A DNA stretch of 64,000 bases from Siculibacillus sp. Lineage in GTDB: Bacteria; Pseudomonadota; Alphaproteobacteria; Rhizobiales; Ancalomicrobiaceae. The translations under genes were made by a program, and so were the position numbers. The notes under the pieces are model-generated. The model did not search any database, had not been told where the DNA came from, and was given only the letters and a program-made list of their open reading frames with translations. The stretch lies in the NCBI GenBank assembly GCA_030247555.1, contig JAOTSD010000005.1:43325-107324 (forward strand), given 5' to 3'. Below, one piece after another: positions 1-9,641 of this stretch. Each line of letters begins with the position of its first letter. Position 1 is the first letter of the stretch.

Positions 1-136
1 GTTGCATCGGCAGGATCTCACCGACGGCGAGGCGTCCGGCGACGACGTTGCCGGCCCACTGCAGAGCGGCGAGCGACAGGAGCAGATAGGGGCGGTCGAA
101 GAAGCGCCGCGTCGCGGAGGGTGTGTCGCCGAGCAT
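1..136 (-). CDS. DMT/EamA-family transporter, N-terminal fragment
   Basis: Partial gene running off the left edge; only the first 45 codons are present. The visible residues start MLGDTPSATRRFFDRPYLLL and continue into a hydrophobic helix holding the WAGNVVAGR pattern seen in the first membrane helix of drug/metabolite (EamA) exporters. These are inner-membrane carriers of small metabolites; the substrate cannot be told from this much. The start is the ATG at 136, just ahead of the basic, aromatic stretch that precedes helix 1. The divergence from typical family members cannot be judged from the fragment. Confidence 0.6.
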   Translation of the reverse strand, partial: MLGDTPSATRRFFDRPYLLLSLAALQWAGNVVAGRLAVGEILPMQ

Positions 137-224
137 GGATCCGGTCCGGTGGAGCGCGGAACAGAGCCGAGGCGTACCCGCCTGTAAAGCGGTTTCGGCG
201 AGGGGGAGACCCGCGGGAGCCGGT

Positions 225-1163
225 TCAGCAGGCCAGATAGATGGTCTGCACCACGTCGGAAACCCCCGAAGCGTGGTCGCCGGCGGAAGAGGACTGGGCG
301 GCGACGACCCGATTGCGGCCCGAAGTCTTGGCGGCGTAGAGAGCGACGTCGACGTTCTTCATCATCTGGTCGACCGATTGTCCGCGGAGGTGTTCGGCCA
401 CGCCGACCGACACGGTGACTCGGAGCACGGTGTCGGTGATGTCGATCACGGTCGACTCGATGGCGGCGCGCAGCCGTTCCGCTTCATGGTAGGCGTCGAG
501 CAGATCCCAGCCGTCGAGCAGGACGGCGAACTCCTCGCCGCCGAGCCGACCGGGCGAGCCGACGTGACGGCGAATCACCTCGGCGACGGCCTTGAGGACC
601 AGATCGCCGGCGTCGTGACCCCAGGTGTCGTTGACCCGCTTGAAGTGATCGATGTCGAACATGACCACCGACAGGGGTGAGCCGGAGCCGCTACGCAGGC
701 AGGCTTCCTCGGCACGGTCGAAGAAGGCGCGGCGATTGGGCAGGGCGGTGAGCGGGTCGATGGTGGCCAGGCGCACCAGTTCGTGCTGGGCGCGGGTCAT
801 GCGCTCGGCGGCGCGCAGGCGGGCGAAGAGTTCGGTGGCCACGGGCGGCTTGGTGATGAAGTCGTCGGCCCCCGAATCGAGCGCCTCGATCAGGCGGTCG
901 CGGTCGTGGCTCGACGACATGGCGACGACGTAGATCGGGTGGCGCGAGTTGGCGATCAGGCGCGCTTCCCAGCACAGTTCCAGCCCGGAAACGTTGGGCA
1001 CCTCGAAGGAGGTGAGCAGCACGTCGACGCCGTCGTCGCCCTGCAGACATTCGAGCGCGGCGGCGCCGTCGGTGAAGGGCAGGACCTCGTGCCCACCATC
1101 GACCAGCATCTTGGTCATCAGTTTCAACCCGATCCTGCTCGGGTCCGCCAACAGGATGCGCAT
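225..1163 (-). CDS. Receiver-GGDEF diguanylate cyclase with degenerate receiver
   Basis: 312 residues: an N-terminal receiver-like domain (about 1-120) followed by a GGDEF domain (about 130-290). The GGEEF signature at 208-212 and the preceding FDIDHFKRVND segment indicate an active cyclase making c-di-GMP in the cytosol. The receiver is odd: the phosphoacceptor position, four residues before the conserved Pro, is Ser52 (DVLLTSFEVP), and only one acidic residue remains near residue 7, although the switch Ser/Thr and Lys105 are kept. The inhibitory RxxD site before GGEEF reads RHVG (199-202), so product feedback through this site is probably lost. It stands alone between the DMT fragment and purA. 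The enzyme call is firm; regulation by phosphorylation is doubtful. Confidence 0.88.
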   Translation of the reverse strand: MRILLADPSRIGLKLMTKMLVDGGHEVLPFTDGAAALECLQGDDGVDVLLTSFEVPNVSGLELCWEARLIANSRHPIYVVAMSSSHDRDRLIEALDSGADDFITKPPVATELFARLRAAERMTRAQHELVRLATIDPLTALPNRRAFFDRAEEACLRSGSGSPLSVVMFDIDHFKRVNDTWGHDAGDLVLKAVAEVIRRHVGSPGRLGGEEFAVLLDGWDLLDAYHEAERLRAAIESTVIDITDTVLRVTVSVGVAEHLRGQSVDQMMKNVDVALYAAKTSGRNRVVAAQSSSAGDHASGVSDVVQTIYLAC

Positions 1164-1592
1164 CTGCGCCGAACTCCGGAGACTGCTTCAGGGGGGCGGT
1201 CATCGCCGATCTCGAGGGAAGACGGAGCACACGGGCGCCGGCCGAGTTTCCGTCCTCCCTCCATTGGAGGAAGTGTCGGTTACCGATCGGTTGACGATCG
1301 CTGCGACATTTCAGCATATCCTCTCCGGTGGCACATTCGGCGGTACACTCCTTTCGCGCGAGGCGGTTCGCCGGCTTCGGACACGGGTTCGACCGGGGTC
1401 GCCTCCACGGGGGAATACGTCTATAGTCCGCGCGCCGAGCGGGCCGGACAGCGTTTCCCGTCGTTTCGGCATGGGTGATCGCGTGCCGCCGTCGGCGCGC
1501 CCCTTCCGACGTCGCCGGATCGCCGGACGTGGGAGGAGCGCCGGGGCGTCGGTGTCGGAACGTCCGGGCGAACCGGAGCAGGAAAGGGCGAG
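1164..1592. other. Intergenic region upstream of purA
   Basis: This 429 bp gap separates the divergent cyclase gene and purA. I see no gene in it; open frames across it are shadows. A TTGACG at 1291-1296 lies 17 bp before GCATAT (1314-1319), which could be a weak plus-strand promoter for purA, but the -10 match is poor. A TATAGT at 1422-1427 has no convincing -35 partner. An AGGAAAGGG ribosome-binding site sits just before the purA ATG. Confidence 0.4.
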
Positions 1593-2885
<1,293 letters not shown>

Positions 2886-2908
2886 GGACGACACGCGGAG
2901 ACGGTAAT

Positions 2909-2941
2909 CCACCGCGAGACGCGGCGCGGTGGTTTCGTTTT
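2909..2941 (+). terminator. Rho-independent terminator after purA
   Basis: An 8 bp stem (CCACCGCG at 2909-2916, CGCGGTGG at 2925-2932) with an 8 nt loop is followed directly by TTTCGTTTT (2933-2941). It lies 24 bp past the purA stop codon and has the classic stem plus T-tract form. Confidence 0.75.
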
Positions 2942-3092
2942 CGGCGCGGTGTGATTACATCGCGAAGTCGACGATGCGCCGAGGCGGGGCGCGGCGGCGG
3001 CATCGCCGGAGTCGGTACGACGAGGGCGGGGAACCGTTCGACCCGGAACGAAGAGTGGCGGCTCTCGCGAACGGGTCTCTCAGAGGCGGGTG

Positions 3093-4661
3093 ATGGCTGA
3101 CTATCATGCGATCCTGAAACGGGCGATCACGGCCCTGCCTTCGCCGATCGGCGAAGCTCGGCGCGCGGTCTACGAGAAGGCGCGCACGGCCCTCGTCAAT
3201 CAGCTGAAGTCCTTCGATCCGCCGCTCTCGGCCTCCGAGATCACCCAGCAGCGTCTGCAACTCGAAGACGCCATCCGCAAGGTCGAGTCCGAGGCCGCCA
3301 AGGGGTTGCTGCGCCAGGCGCACGCCGCGGCGACCGGTACCACCTTGCCGCCGACGCCGGCGGTCGCCGAGCCGACGCCCGAACCCGTCCCCACGCCCGT
3401 CCCGACCACGGTCGAACCGACGATCCGCCCACCGACCGCCCCGCCGCCCGGCTCGCCGGTCGCGGTGGCCGCGCCGGGGGCGATGGTGATCCCGCCGCGG
3501 ATCGAACCGGAGGCGCCGGCCGCTCCGCCCGCCGTCGGAGCGACCGGCGTGCTCAAGCGCGCCGTCGACGAGGCCGGCGCTCTCGGCGGGGCCACCGCCG
3601 AACTCGGACGCCAAGCCCGCGGCGCCCTCGCCGACGCGGTCGCCGAGACGCCCGCCGCCGCCGCTTTCGGACGCGAGACCACCATTCCGCCGACGCGCCG
3701 GACGGAAAAGGAGAAGCGCCGCCGTCGCCGCCAGGAGGTGGTGGCCGGCGAAGTGCCGCCTTCGCGCCTGCCGTTGATGGTCGGCGTCGGTGTCGCCATC
3801 CTGGTGGTCGGTATCGGCATCGTGGCGCTGTGGAGCCAGCGCGAGGCGATCTCCGCATTCTTCGGTGGCGCCAAGGCGCCGATCGTCGACATGGCGCAGC
3901 GCCAGAGCGGCGAGAAGCTCGTCCCCAAGGCGAGCGACCGGCTGTCGAGCGACGACGCCGCCGGCCGCGGCAATCCGGTGAAGCCGGTGCCGACGCAGAC
4001 GATCAATCCCAACGCCGCCGCGCCGCAACTCCAGTCCGCCGGCGCCGCGACGCCCCCCGTGGCCCAGACCGAGGCCGCCAAGCCGGCGGCGCCGAAGGCG
4101 CAGGCGGTGCCGCTCGTCGCCCAGAAGGCGATCCTCTACGAAGAGGGCAAGGCCGGCGGCGGACAGGCGCAGATCTCGCCGGGCAAGGTGGTCTGGACGG
4201 TGGTGCCCGACCCGACCGATCCGAAGGCAGGCGCGGTCAAGCTCGAGGCCCGCATCGAGATCCCCGAGCGGGGTTTCGCCATGAACATGCAGATGCGGCC
4301 GAACGGCGACACGTCGTTTCCGGCGAGCCATCTGATCGAGCTCAAGTTCACCGTGCCGGCGGATTTCGACGGCAAGTCGGTGAACAACGTGCCGGGCCTG
4401 ATCATGAAGACGACCGAGCAGGCGCGGGGCGATCCGCTCGTCGGCGCCGCCGCCAAGGTCGCCGACAACTTCTTCTGGGTGGCGCTCGGCGCATCGGAGC
4501 AGGAGCGCGCCCGCAACCTCAAGATGATCAGGGAGCGGGGCTGGATCGACGTGCCGCTGCTCTACGAGAGCGGACGACGGGCGATCCTGACGCTCGAGAA
4601 GGCCGGGGCCGGCGATCAGGCGGTCACGGACGCGCTGACCGCTTGGGGGCAGGGTGGCTGA
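3093..4661 (+). CDS. Conserved hypothetical membrane-anchored protein
   Basis: 522 residues, not assignable to a function. Visible layout: a conserved helical N-terminus (about 1-80; DYHAILKRAI, EARRAVYEKAR, SEITQQRLQLEDAIRKVE), a long Pro/Ala/Thr-rich low-complexity stretch (about 90-160), a basic KEKRRRRRQ cluster (about 207-216), one membrane helix (about 227-250) and a C-terminal domain of about 150 residues. I recognise the N-terminal segment as one that recurs near purA in Hyphomicrobiales genomes (from memory, not searched). The basic cluster before the helix suggests the N-terminal half faces the cytosol and the C-terminal domain the periplasm. ATG at 3093 is chosen over GTG at 3090 because of the AGAGGCGGG ribosome-binding site. 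Confidence 0.75.
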   Translation: MADYHAILKRAITALPSPIGEARRAVYEKARTALVNQLKSFDPPLSASEITQQRLQLEDAIRKVESEAAKGLLRQAHAAATGTTLPPTPAVAEPTPEPVPTPVPTTVEPTIRPPTAPPPGSPVAVAAPGAMVIPPRIEPEAPAAPPAVGATGVLKRAVDEAGALGGATAELGRQARGALADAVAETPAAAAFGRETTIPPTRRTEKEKRRRRRQEVVAGEVPPSRLPLMVGVGVAILVVGIGIVALWSQREAISAFFGGAKAPIVDMAQRQSGEKLVPKASDRLSSDDAAGRGNPVKPVPTQTINPNAAAPQLQSAGAATPPVAQTEAAKPAAPKAQAVPLVAQKAILYEEGKAGGGQAQISPGKVVWTVVPDPTDPKAGAVKLEARIEIPERGFAMNMQMRPNGDTSFPASHLIELKFTVPADFDGKSVNNVPGLIMKTTEQARGDPLVGAAAKVADNFFWVALGASEQERARNLKMIRERGWIDVPLLYESGRRAILTLEKAGAGDQAVTDALTAWGQGG

Positions 4662-4706
4662 GCCGCCGGAACGGACAACCCCGTGGCCCCGCGAGAGGAG
4701 ATTCCG

Positions 4707-5516
4707 ATGAGCGCCATCCGACCGGTCAAGCGGCGGACGATCCGCGACATCCGCGCCGCCAAGGGCAGGACGCCGATCGTCTGCCTCACCGCCCATTCGG
4801 CCCCCGTCGCCGGCATCCTCGACGGCCATTGCGACCTGATCCTGGTCGGCGACAGCCTCGGCATGGTGGTCTACGGCTTTTCGAGCACCCTGCCGGTGAC
4901 GCTCGACATGATGATCGCCCATGCCGGGGCGGTGGTGCGCGGTTCGTCACGGGCCCTCGTCGTCGTCGACATGCCCTTCGCCACCTATCACGAGAGCCCC
5001 GAACAGGCCTTCCGCAACGCGGCGCGGGTGCTCGTCGAGACCGGCGCCCAAGCGGTGAAGATCGAGGGCGGGGCGGAGATGGCCCCGACCATCGCCTTCC
5101 TCACCCGGCGCGGCATCCCGGTCATGGCCCACATCGGGCTGTTGCCGCAATCGGTCAACGCCCAGGGCGGCTTCCGCACCCAGGGCCGCGACGCCGAAGC
5201 GGCGCGCCTCCTCGTCGAGGACGGGCTGGCGGTCGAGGCCGCCGGCGCCTTCTCGGTGGTGATCGAGGGCACGGTCGAAACGGTCGCGCGCGACATCACC
5301 GCGGCGCTCGCCATTCCGACCATCGGCATCGGCGCCTCGGTCGCCTGCGACGGGCAGGTGCTGGTCACCGACGACCTCATCGGCCTCTTCGCCGACTTCA
5401 CCCCGAAGTTCGTCCGGCGCTACGGCGAAATCGGCAAGGCGATCGAAGCGGCGGTCTCGTCCTATGCCGAGGACGTGCGCGAGCGTCGCTTCCCCGGGCC
5501 CGAGCACGTGGTGTGA
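4707..5516 (+). CDS. panB: 3-methyl-2-oxobutanoate hydroxymethyltransferase
   Basis: 269 residues. It transfers a hydroxymethyl group from methylene-tetrahydrofolate to alpha-ketoisovalerate, giving ketopantoate for pantothenate and CoA synthesis. The family motifs are clear: [12 protein letters not shown] with the Mg-binding Asp, [13 protein letters not shown], and VKIEGG. The later region with [12 protein letters not shown] is also typical. The start at 4707 ([10 protein letters not shown]) is preferred over an upstream frame start at 4683 because of the GAGGAG site 6 nt before it. No panC neighbour is present, so the pathway is dispersed. Confidence 0.96.
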   Translation: MSAIRPVKRRTIRDIRAAKGRTPIVCLTAHSAPVAGILDGHCDLILVGDSLGMVVYGFSSTLPVTLDMMIAHAGAVVRGSSRALVVVDMPFATYHESPEQAFRNAARVLVETGAQAVKIEGGAEMAPTIAFLTRRGIPVMAHIGLLPQSVNAQGGFRTQGRDAEAARLLVEDGLAVEAAGAFSVVIEGTVETVARDITAALAIPTIGIGASVACDGQVLVTDDLIGLFADFTPKFVRRYGEIGKAIEAAVSSYAEDVRERRFPGPEHVV

Positions 5517-5594
5517 CGGCGGGCGCGCCGTGCCTGCTTCGCGAACGATGGCGACACTCTTGCGCCGGCGTCGTCGATCCGTCATGGTCGTTCC

Positions 5595-5690
5595 GTTCCG
5601 AGGGGTGTTCTCGTCCGAGAACTGAGATGCCGTCCGTTGCGGCGAACCCTTCGAACCTGATCCGGGTCATGCCGGCGAAGGGACGGGAAC
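5595..5690 (+). promoter_or_regulatory. TPP riboswitch (THI element)
   Basis: This is a thiamin pyrophosphate aptamer in the leader of the thiX-like operon. The conserved pyrimidine-sensing arm shows GGGGTG near 5602 and CTGAGAT at 5622-5628. The pyrophosphate arm is the CCCTTCGAACCTGATCCGGG segment starting at 5647, with its closing GCGAAGGGA at 5675-5683. Helix P1 pairs GTTCC (5595-5599) with GGAAC (5686-5690). The downstream gene starts 78 nt later, and no terminator hairpin with a T-tract lies between, so control by blocking translation or by Rho is more likely than intrinsic termination. This places the following transport genes under thiamin control. Confidence 0.93.
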
Positions 5691-5768
5691 TCAGATGACC
5701 GCCGTCGCACATCTCCCCGGATCTCCCCGTCGTCCCGCGCTCGTTCGAGTGCGACCGTGGAGATCCTC

Positions 5769-6611
5769 ATGCCGCCGCACCTGACGCCGCCGCCGGGTCG
5801 CATCGGCGCACCCGCCCGCGTGCGGGCCGCCGCGATGCGCGATCACGGCCTGCTTCGTTTCACCGCGACCTTCCTCGCCGTCGCCGGCGGGATCGTCCTC
5901 GCTTGGTGGGCGCTGGTCGCGGTGACCCGGCCGCCGCCCTTCCTCCTGCCCGGTCCGGAGCGGGTCGCCGCCGCCTTCGTCGCCCGCTTTCCCGAACTGA
6001 TGTCGAATGCCGCGGTCACCGGCGGCGAGATCCTGCTCGGCCTCGCCCTCGGCGTCGGGCTCGGGGTGATGACGGCGCTCCTCACCGGGTTGGTGCCGTG
6101 GACGACGCGGTTGGTCCAGCCGGTGGTGGTCGTGCTCCAGGCGCTGCCGGTCTTCGCCATCGCGCCGGTGTTGGTGCTGTGGCTCGGCTTCGGCCTCGCC
6201 TCGAAGGTGGTGATGGCGGCGATCGTCATCTTCTTCCCGGTCGCCTCGGCGCTCTCCGACGCCGTCGCCCGCACCGATCCCGGGCTTCTCGATCTCGCCC
6301 GCCTCCACCGCGCCACGACCGCCCAGACCTTCCGCCATATCCGCCTGCCGGGCGCGGTGCCGGGCCTCGTCTCCGGGCTCCGGATGGCGGCGACGTTGGC
6401 GCCGATCGGCGCGATCATCGGCGAATGGGTCGGTGCCTCGTCGGGGCTCGGGCTGATGATGATGCACGCCAACGCGCGCATGCAGACCGACGTGATGTTC
6501 GCCGCGCTCGCCCTCGTCGCCGCCATGGCGTTGGGGCTGCGCCTCACCGTCGACCTCCTCACCCGCCGCTGGGCGCCCTGGGCGCCGGAGAGCGGCGCCT
6601 CCCTGCTGTGA
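5769..6611 (+). CDS. thiX: ABC transporter permease, thiamin-precursor uptake (ThiX-like)
   Basis: 280 residues with about six hydrophobic helices in the layout of the SsuC/TauC/ThiX permease family. The cytoplasmic coupling loop is visible around residues 175-195 (ATTAQTFRHIRLPGAVPGL). Under the TPP riboswitch and next to an NMT1-type binding protein, it is best read as the permease for a pyrimidine precursor of thiamin. The ATG at 5769 follows GTGGAG by a normal distance; GTG at 5757 is an alternative. No ATPase gene of this system is in the operon, which is unusual for a ThiXYZ locus. Confidence 0.85.
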   Translation: MPPHLTPPPGRIGAPARVRAAAMRDHGLLRFTATFLAVAGGIVLAWWALVAVTRPPPFLLPGPERVAAAFVARFPELMSNAAVTGGEILLGLALGVGLGVMTALLTGLVPWTTRLVQPVVVVLQALPVFAIAPVLVLWLGFGLASKVVMAAIVIFFPVASALSDAVARTDPGLLDLARLHRATTAQTFRHIRLPGAVPGLVSGLRMAATLAPIGAIIGEWVGASSGLGLMMMHANARMQTDVMFAALALVAAMALGLRLTVDLLTRRWAPWAPESGASLL

Positions 6612-6639
6612 ACCCGACCGACCAAGGACATCCCTCCAG

Positions 6640-7578
6640 ATGAGACGTCTCCTCGCTTCCGCCGCGCTCGCCCTCGCCCTCGCCGCCACGCCGGCGGCGG
6701 CGGCCGAAAAACTGACGGTGCTGCTCGACTGGTTCGTCAACCCCGACCACGCGCCGCTGCTCGTCGCCCGCGACAAGGGACTGTTCGCGGCCGAGGGGCT
6801 CGAGGTCGACCTGATCGCCCCGGCCGACCCGTCGGCGCCGCCGCGTCTCGTCGCCGCGGGCAAGGGCGACGTCGCCGTCTCCTATCAGCCGCAGTTGCAT
6901 CTCTCGGTGAAGGAGGGCCTGCCGATCGCTCGCTTCGCCACCTTGGTGGAGACGCCGCTCAACACCGTGATGGCGCTCGACGGCGGTCCGGTGAAGAGCC
7001 TCGCCGATCTCAAGGGCCGGAAGATCGGCTACTCGGTCGCCGGTTTCGAGGACGCGGTGCTCGGCGCCATGCTGGCCACCGCCGGGGTGAAGCTCTCCGA
7101 GGTGACCCTGATCAACGTCAACTTCGCCCTGACCGCGGCGCTGGTCTCGGGACAGGTCGACGCGGTGGTCGGCGGATTCCGCAATTTCGAGGCGACCGAA
7201 CTCGAGCTCGCCGGCAAGAAGGGACTCGCCTTCTTCCCGGAGGAGAACGGCGTGCCGGCCTATGACGAGCTGATCTACGTCGCGGCGAAGGCCCGCCTCG
7301 GCGATCCACGCCTGCCGCGTTTCGTCGCGGCGGTGGAGAAGGCGACGCTGTGGATGATCAACCACCCGGCCGAGGCTTGGGAAGTGGTCCGGAAATCCGA
7401 CGCCAAGCTCGACGACGAGCTGAACCGTCGCGCCTTTTTCGACACGCTGCCGCGGTTCGCCAAGCGCCCCGGCGCCCTCGACGTCGGCCGCACCGAGCGG
7501 CTGGCGGCCTTCCTGAAGGGGCGCGGCCTGCTCGACACGGTGCCGCCGGTCGCCGACTACGCCGTCGACACGAAGTGA
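6640..7578 (+). CDS. thiY: Periplasmic pyrimidine-precursor binding protein (NMT1/ThiY-like)
   Basis: 312 residues. A Sec signal peptide (about 1-21, ending TPAAAA) precedes an NMT1/THI5-like periplasmic binding fold: KLTVLLDWFVNPDHAPLLVA at the start of the mature protein and the KGDVAVSYQPQLHL and KGRKIGYSVAGFEDAVLG segments are typical. Family members bind formyl-aminomethyl- or hydroxymethyl-pyrimidine and deliver it to the permease. It starts 28 bp after the permease gene and shares its riboswitch. The ligand is inferred from the family and from the riboswitch, not from residues in the pocket. Confidence 0.88.
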   Translation: MRRLLASAALALALAATPAAAAEKLTVLLDWFVNPDHAPLLVARDKGLFAAEGLEVDLIAPADPSAPPRLVAAGKGDVAVSYQPQLHLSVKEGLPIARFATLVETPLNTVMALDGGPVKSLADLKGRKIGYSVAGFEDAVLGAMLATAGVKLSEVTLINVNFALTAALVSGQVDAVVGGFRNFEATELELAGKKGLAFFPEENGVPAYDELIYVAAKARLGDPRLPRFVAAVEKATLWMINHPAEAWEVVRKSDAKLDDELNRRAFFDTLPRFAKRPGALDVGRTERLAAFLKGRGLLDTVPPVADYAVDTK

Positions 7579-7700
7579 GCGGCCGGACGGAGATCCGCCG
7601 GGCGCGGCGGCCACGGCGGACCTCCCGCTCCGGCTCTTGAGCCCGCGGCGATGGCGGTCCATCCTGCCGCGCGTCGCCCATCCCCACCCGAGGTTCCGTC

Positions 7701-8600
7701 GTGCCGGAGAACGTCCCTTCCGCCGTGCTGGTCGTCTCCTCCCAGGTCGGTCGGGGAGCGATCGGGGCTCGAGCCTCGGTCTTCGCGCTCGAACGGCTCG
7801 GGCTCGAATGCTGGCTGGCGCCGACGGTGTGGATGCCCTGGCATCCCGGCCACGGGCGCTCCACTCGCATCCCGACCGATCCGGAGGTTTTCGCCTCGGC
7901 GCTCGCCGAGATCGCCGAGAGCCCGATGGCGGCGGCGATCGGCACCGTCGTCACCGGTTATTTCGCCGACCCGGCCCAGATCGAAGCGACCGCCCGGGCG
8001 GTCGAGCGGCTGCGCCTGGCCACGCCCGGCCTCACTCTCGTGGTCGACCCGGTGATCGGCGACGGCCACGCCCTCTACGTTCCCGCCGCCGTCGCCGAGA
8101 TGCTGCGCGATCGCCTCCTGCCGCTCGCCGATGTCGCCACGCCGAACGCCTTCGAGGCCGGCTGGCTCTCCGGCCTGCCGGTCGGCTCGACCGCCGAGGC
8201 GATCGCCGCCGCCCGCGCCCTGCCGGTGCCGATCGTGGTCGTCACTTCGGCGCCGGCGCTGATGAACCGATCGGTCGCCACCCTGGTGGTGAGCGCCGAC
8301 GCGGCCACCCAGATCGAGCATCCCGAGATCGCCGGCGCCGCCCACGGCACCGGTGATCTCCTCACCGCGCTGCTCGCCGGCCGCCTCGCCCTCGGCGAAC
8401 CGCTGGAGAAGGCGGTGACCCGCGCCGTCACCTCGGTCTTCGAGATGGTCGCCCGCTCCGCCCGGGCGGGGTCCGACGAGTTGCGGCTTTCGGCCGAACA
8501 GGACGTGCTTCTGCATCCGATGGCGCAGGTCTCGGTGCGCCGCATCGGCGAGGTGCGTGGCGCCCCCCGCCCGGTGGCACGACCGCTCGCCTTCGAGTGA
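7701..8600 (+). CDS. Pyridoxal kinase-like protein (PdxY/PdxK family)
   Basis: 299 residues of the ribokinase-like vitamin kinase fold. The N-terminus (SSQVGRGAIGARASVFALER) matches the pyridoxal-kinase opening that in characterised enzymes reads S-x-Q-S/V-x-x-G-x-V-G. VVDPVIGDG at about 114-122 and the catalytic GTGD at 216-219 are present. Such enzymes phosphorylate the 5'-hydroxymethyl of pyridoxal with ATP. Because it lies downstream of a thiamin riboswitch, phosphorylation of hydroxymethylpyrimidine is a fair alternative: ThiD and PdxK activities overlap in some bacteria. The start is GTG at 7701 behind CGAGG. The 122 bp gap after thiY leaves co-transcription unproven. Confidence 0.72.
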   Translation: MPENVPSAVLVVSSQVGRGAIGARASVFALERLGLECWLAPTVWMPWHPGHGRSTRIPTDPEVFASALAEIAESPMAAAIGTVVTGYFADPAQIEATARAVERLRLATPGLTLVVDPVIGDGHALYVPAAVAEMLRDRLLPLADVATPNAFEAGWLSGLPVGSTAEAIAAARALPVPIVVVTSAPALMNRSVATLVVSADAATQIEHPEIAGAAHGTGDLLTALLAGRLALGEPLEKAVTRAVTSVFEMVARSARAGSDELRLSAEQDVLLHPMAQVSVRRIGEVRGAPRPVARPLAFE

Positions 8601-8607
8601 GGCCACG

Positions 8608-9357
8608 ATGAGCGACGCGCCGCCCCTCCTCGCCGGTGTCGACGGCTGTCCGGCCGGCTGGCTCGCCTGTCTCCTCGATCCGAGCGCCGCCCGTCCGCCG
8701 ACGATCCGGCTCTTCCCGCGCTTCGCCGACCTTCTCGCCGAGAACCCTGCGGTCGTCGCGGTCGACATGCCGATCGGCCTGCCGGATCGCATCGGCCCCG
8801 GGGGGCGCGGACCGGAGCGCCTCGTCCGTCCGCTCCTGGGGATGCGCCAGTCCTCGGTCTTCTCGATTCCCTCGCGCGCCGCGGTCCACGCCGGCGAGGG
8901 GTTGGAAGAGCCCGCCGCATGGGCCGCGACCTGCGAGGTGGCGCTCGCCACCTCCGATCCGCCGAAGAAGGTGTCGAAGCAGGGCTTCCACCTCTTCCCC
9001 AAGATCCGCGAACTCGACCGCCTGCTGCCGTCGGCCTCGACGAGCCGCGTCGTCGAGAGCCATCCGGAAGTGGCCTTCACCGTGTTGAACGGCGGGCGCC
9101 ACATGGCGTTGCCGAAGAAGGTGAAGAACCGGCCGAACCCGCCCGGGCTCGAGGAGCGCCGCGACCTGCTCGAACGGTTCGGTCTGACCCGGGAGATCAC
9201 CGCCGCCCGGCCGCCGCGCGGCGCCGGACCCGACGATCTCCTCGACGCCTGCGTGCTCGTGCTGGTCGCCGGTCGGGTGTGGCGCGGCGAGGCCGTCTCC
9301 TTCCCGGCCGAGCCGCCCCGCGACGCCCGCGGGCTGCCGATCGCCATCACCGCGTGA
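8608..9357 (+). CDS. DUF429 family protein
   Basis: 249 residues. The start GVDGCPAGWLACLLD followed by VVAVDMPIGLPD and RLVRPLLGMRQSSVFSIPSR is the DUF429 pattern, a predicted RNase H-like nuclease-fold family without an established cellular role. Acidic residues in VDGC, VDMPIG and GPDDLLDA are placed where an RNase H-like active site would be. The gene begins 7 bp after the kinase stop, so they are surely co-transcribed. ATG at 8608 is chosen over 8557, which would overlap the kinase. Confidence 0.78.
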   Translation: MSDAPPLLAGVDGCPAGWLACLLDPSAARPPTIRLFPRFADLLAENPAVVAVDMPIGLPDRIGPGGRGPERLVRPLLGMRQSSVFSIPSRAAVHAGEGLEEPAAWAATCEVALATSDPPKKVSKQGFHLFPKIRELDRLLPSASTSRVVESHPEVAFTVLNGGRHMALPKKVKNRPNPPGLEERRDLLERFGLTREITAARPPRGAGPDDLLDACVLVLVAGRVWRGEAVSFPAEPPRDARGLPIAITA

Positions 9358-9494
9358 GGGCGACGGCCGGGCGTCGGTGCGGCCGGAGGGGACGTGGGAC
9401 AGGCGTTTCGCGGCGGGCCGCGTCCCGACTTTCGCCGCGATCCGTCGACATGGTCCGCAGGTTCGCCGCAGGTGCGTGCGAGCCCGGAACTCCG

Positions 9495-9526
9495 CGACAT
9501 CTCGCCCGCACGCGGGCGAGATGTCG
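9495..9526. other. Perfect 14 bp hairpin between DUF429 and ialB-like genes
   Basis: CGACATCTCGCCCG (9495-9508) pairs without mismatch with 9513-9526 around a CACG loop. No T-tract follows on either strand. It may act as a Rho-assisted terminator or as an RNA stability element at the end of the thi operon. The rest of the 284 bp gap shows only a weak TTGGTA (9546) / TGTTAC (9569) promoter candidate with a 17 bp spacer. Confidence 0.5.
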
Positions 9527-9641
9527 GCGCGGCACCGGCAACCACTTGGTAACCATCCGCGTGGTTTCTGTTACGAGGATCCCCCGGCCGCCGCGCCGCG
9601 TCCGACGACGCCGCGCCGGCCCGAGAAGGCGAAGAACGAAC

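Noticed and set aside
5695..5781. Short open frame starting right after the TPP riboswitch, a possible leader peptide
   Set aside because: It has no ribosome-binding site, begins within a few bases of the closing P1 helix, overlaps the thiX start out of frame, and shows no codon bias or regulatory residue run.
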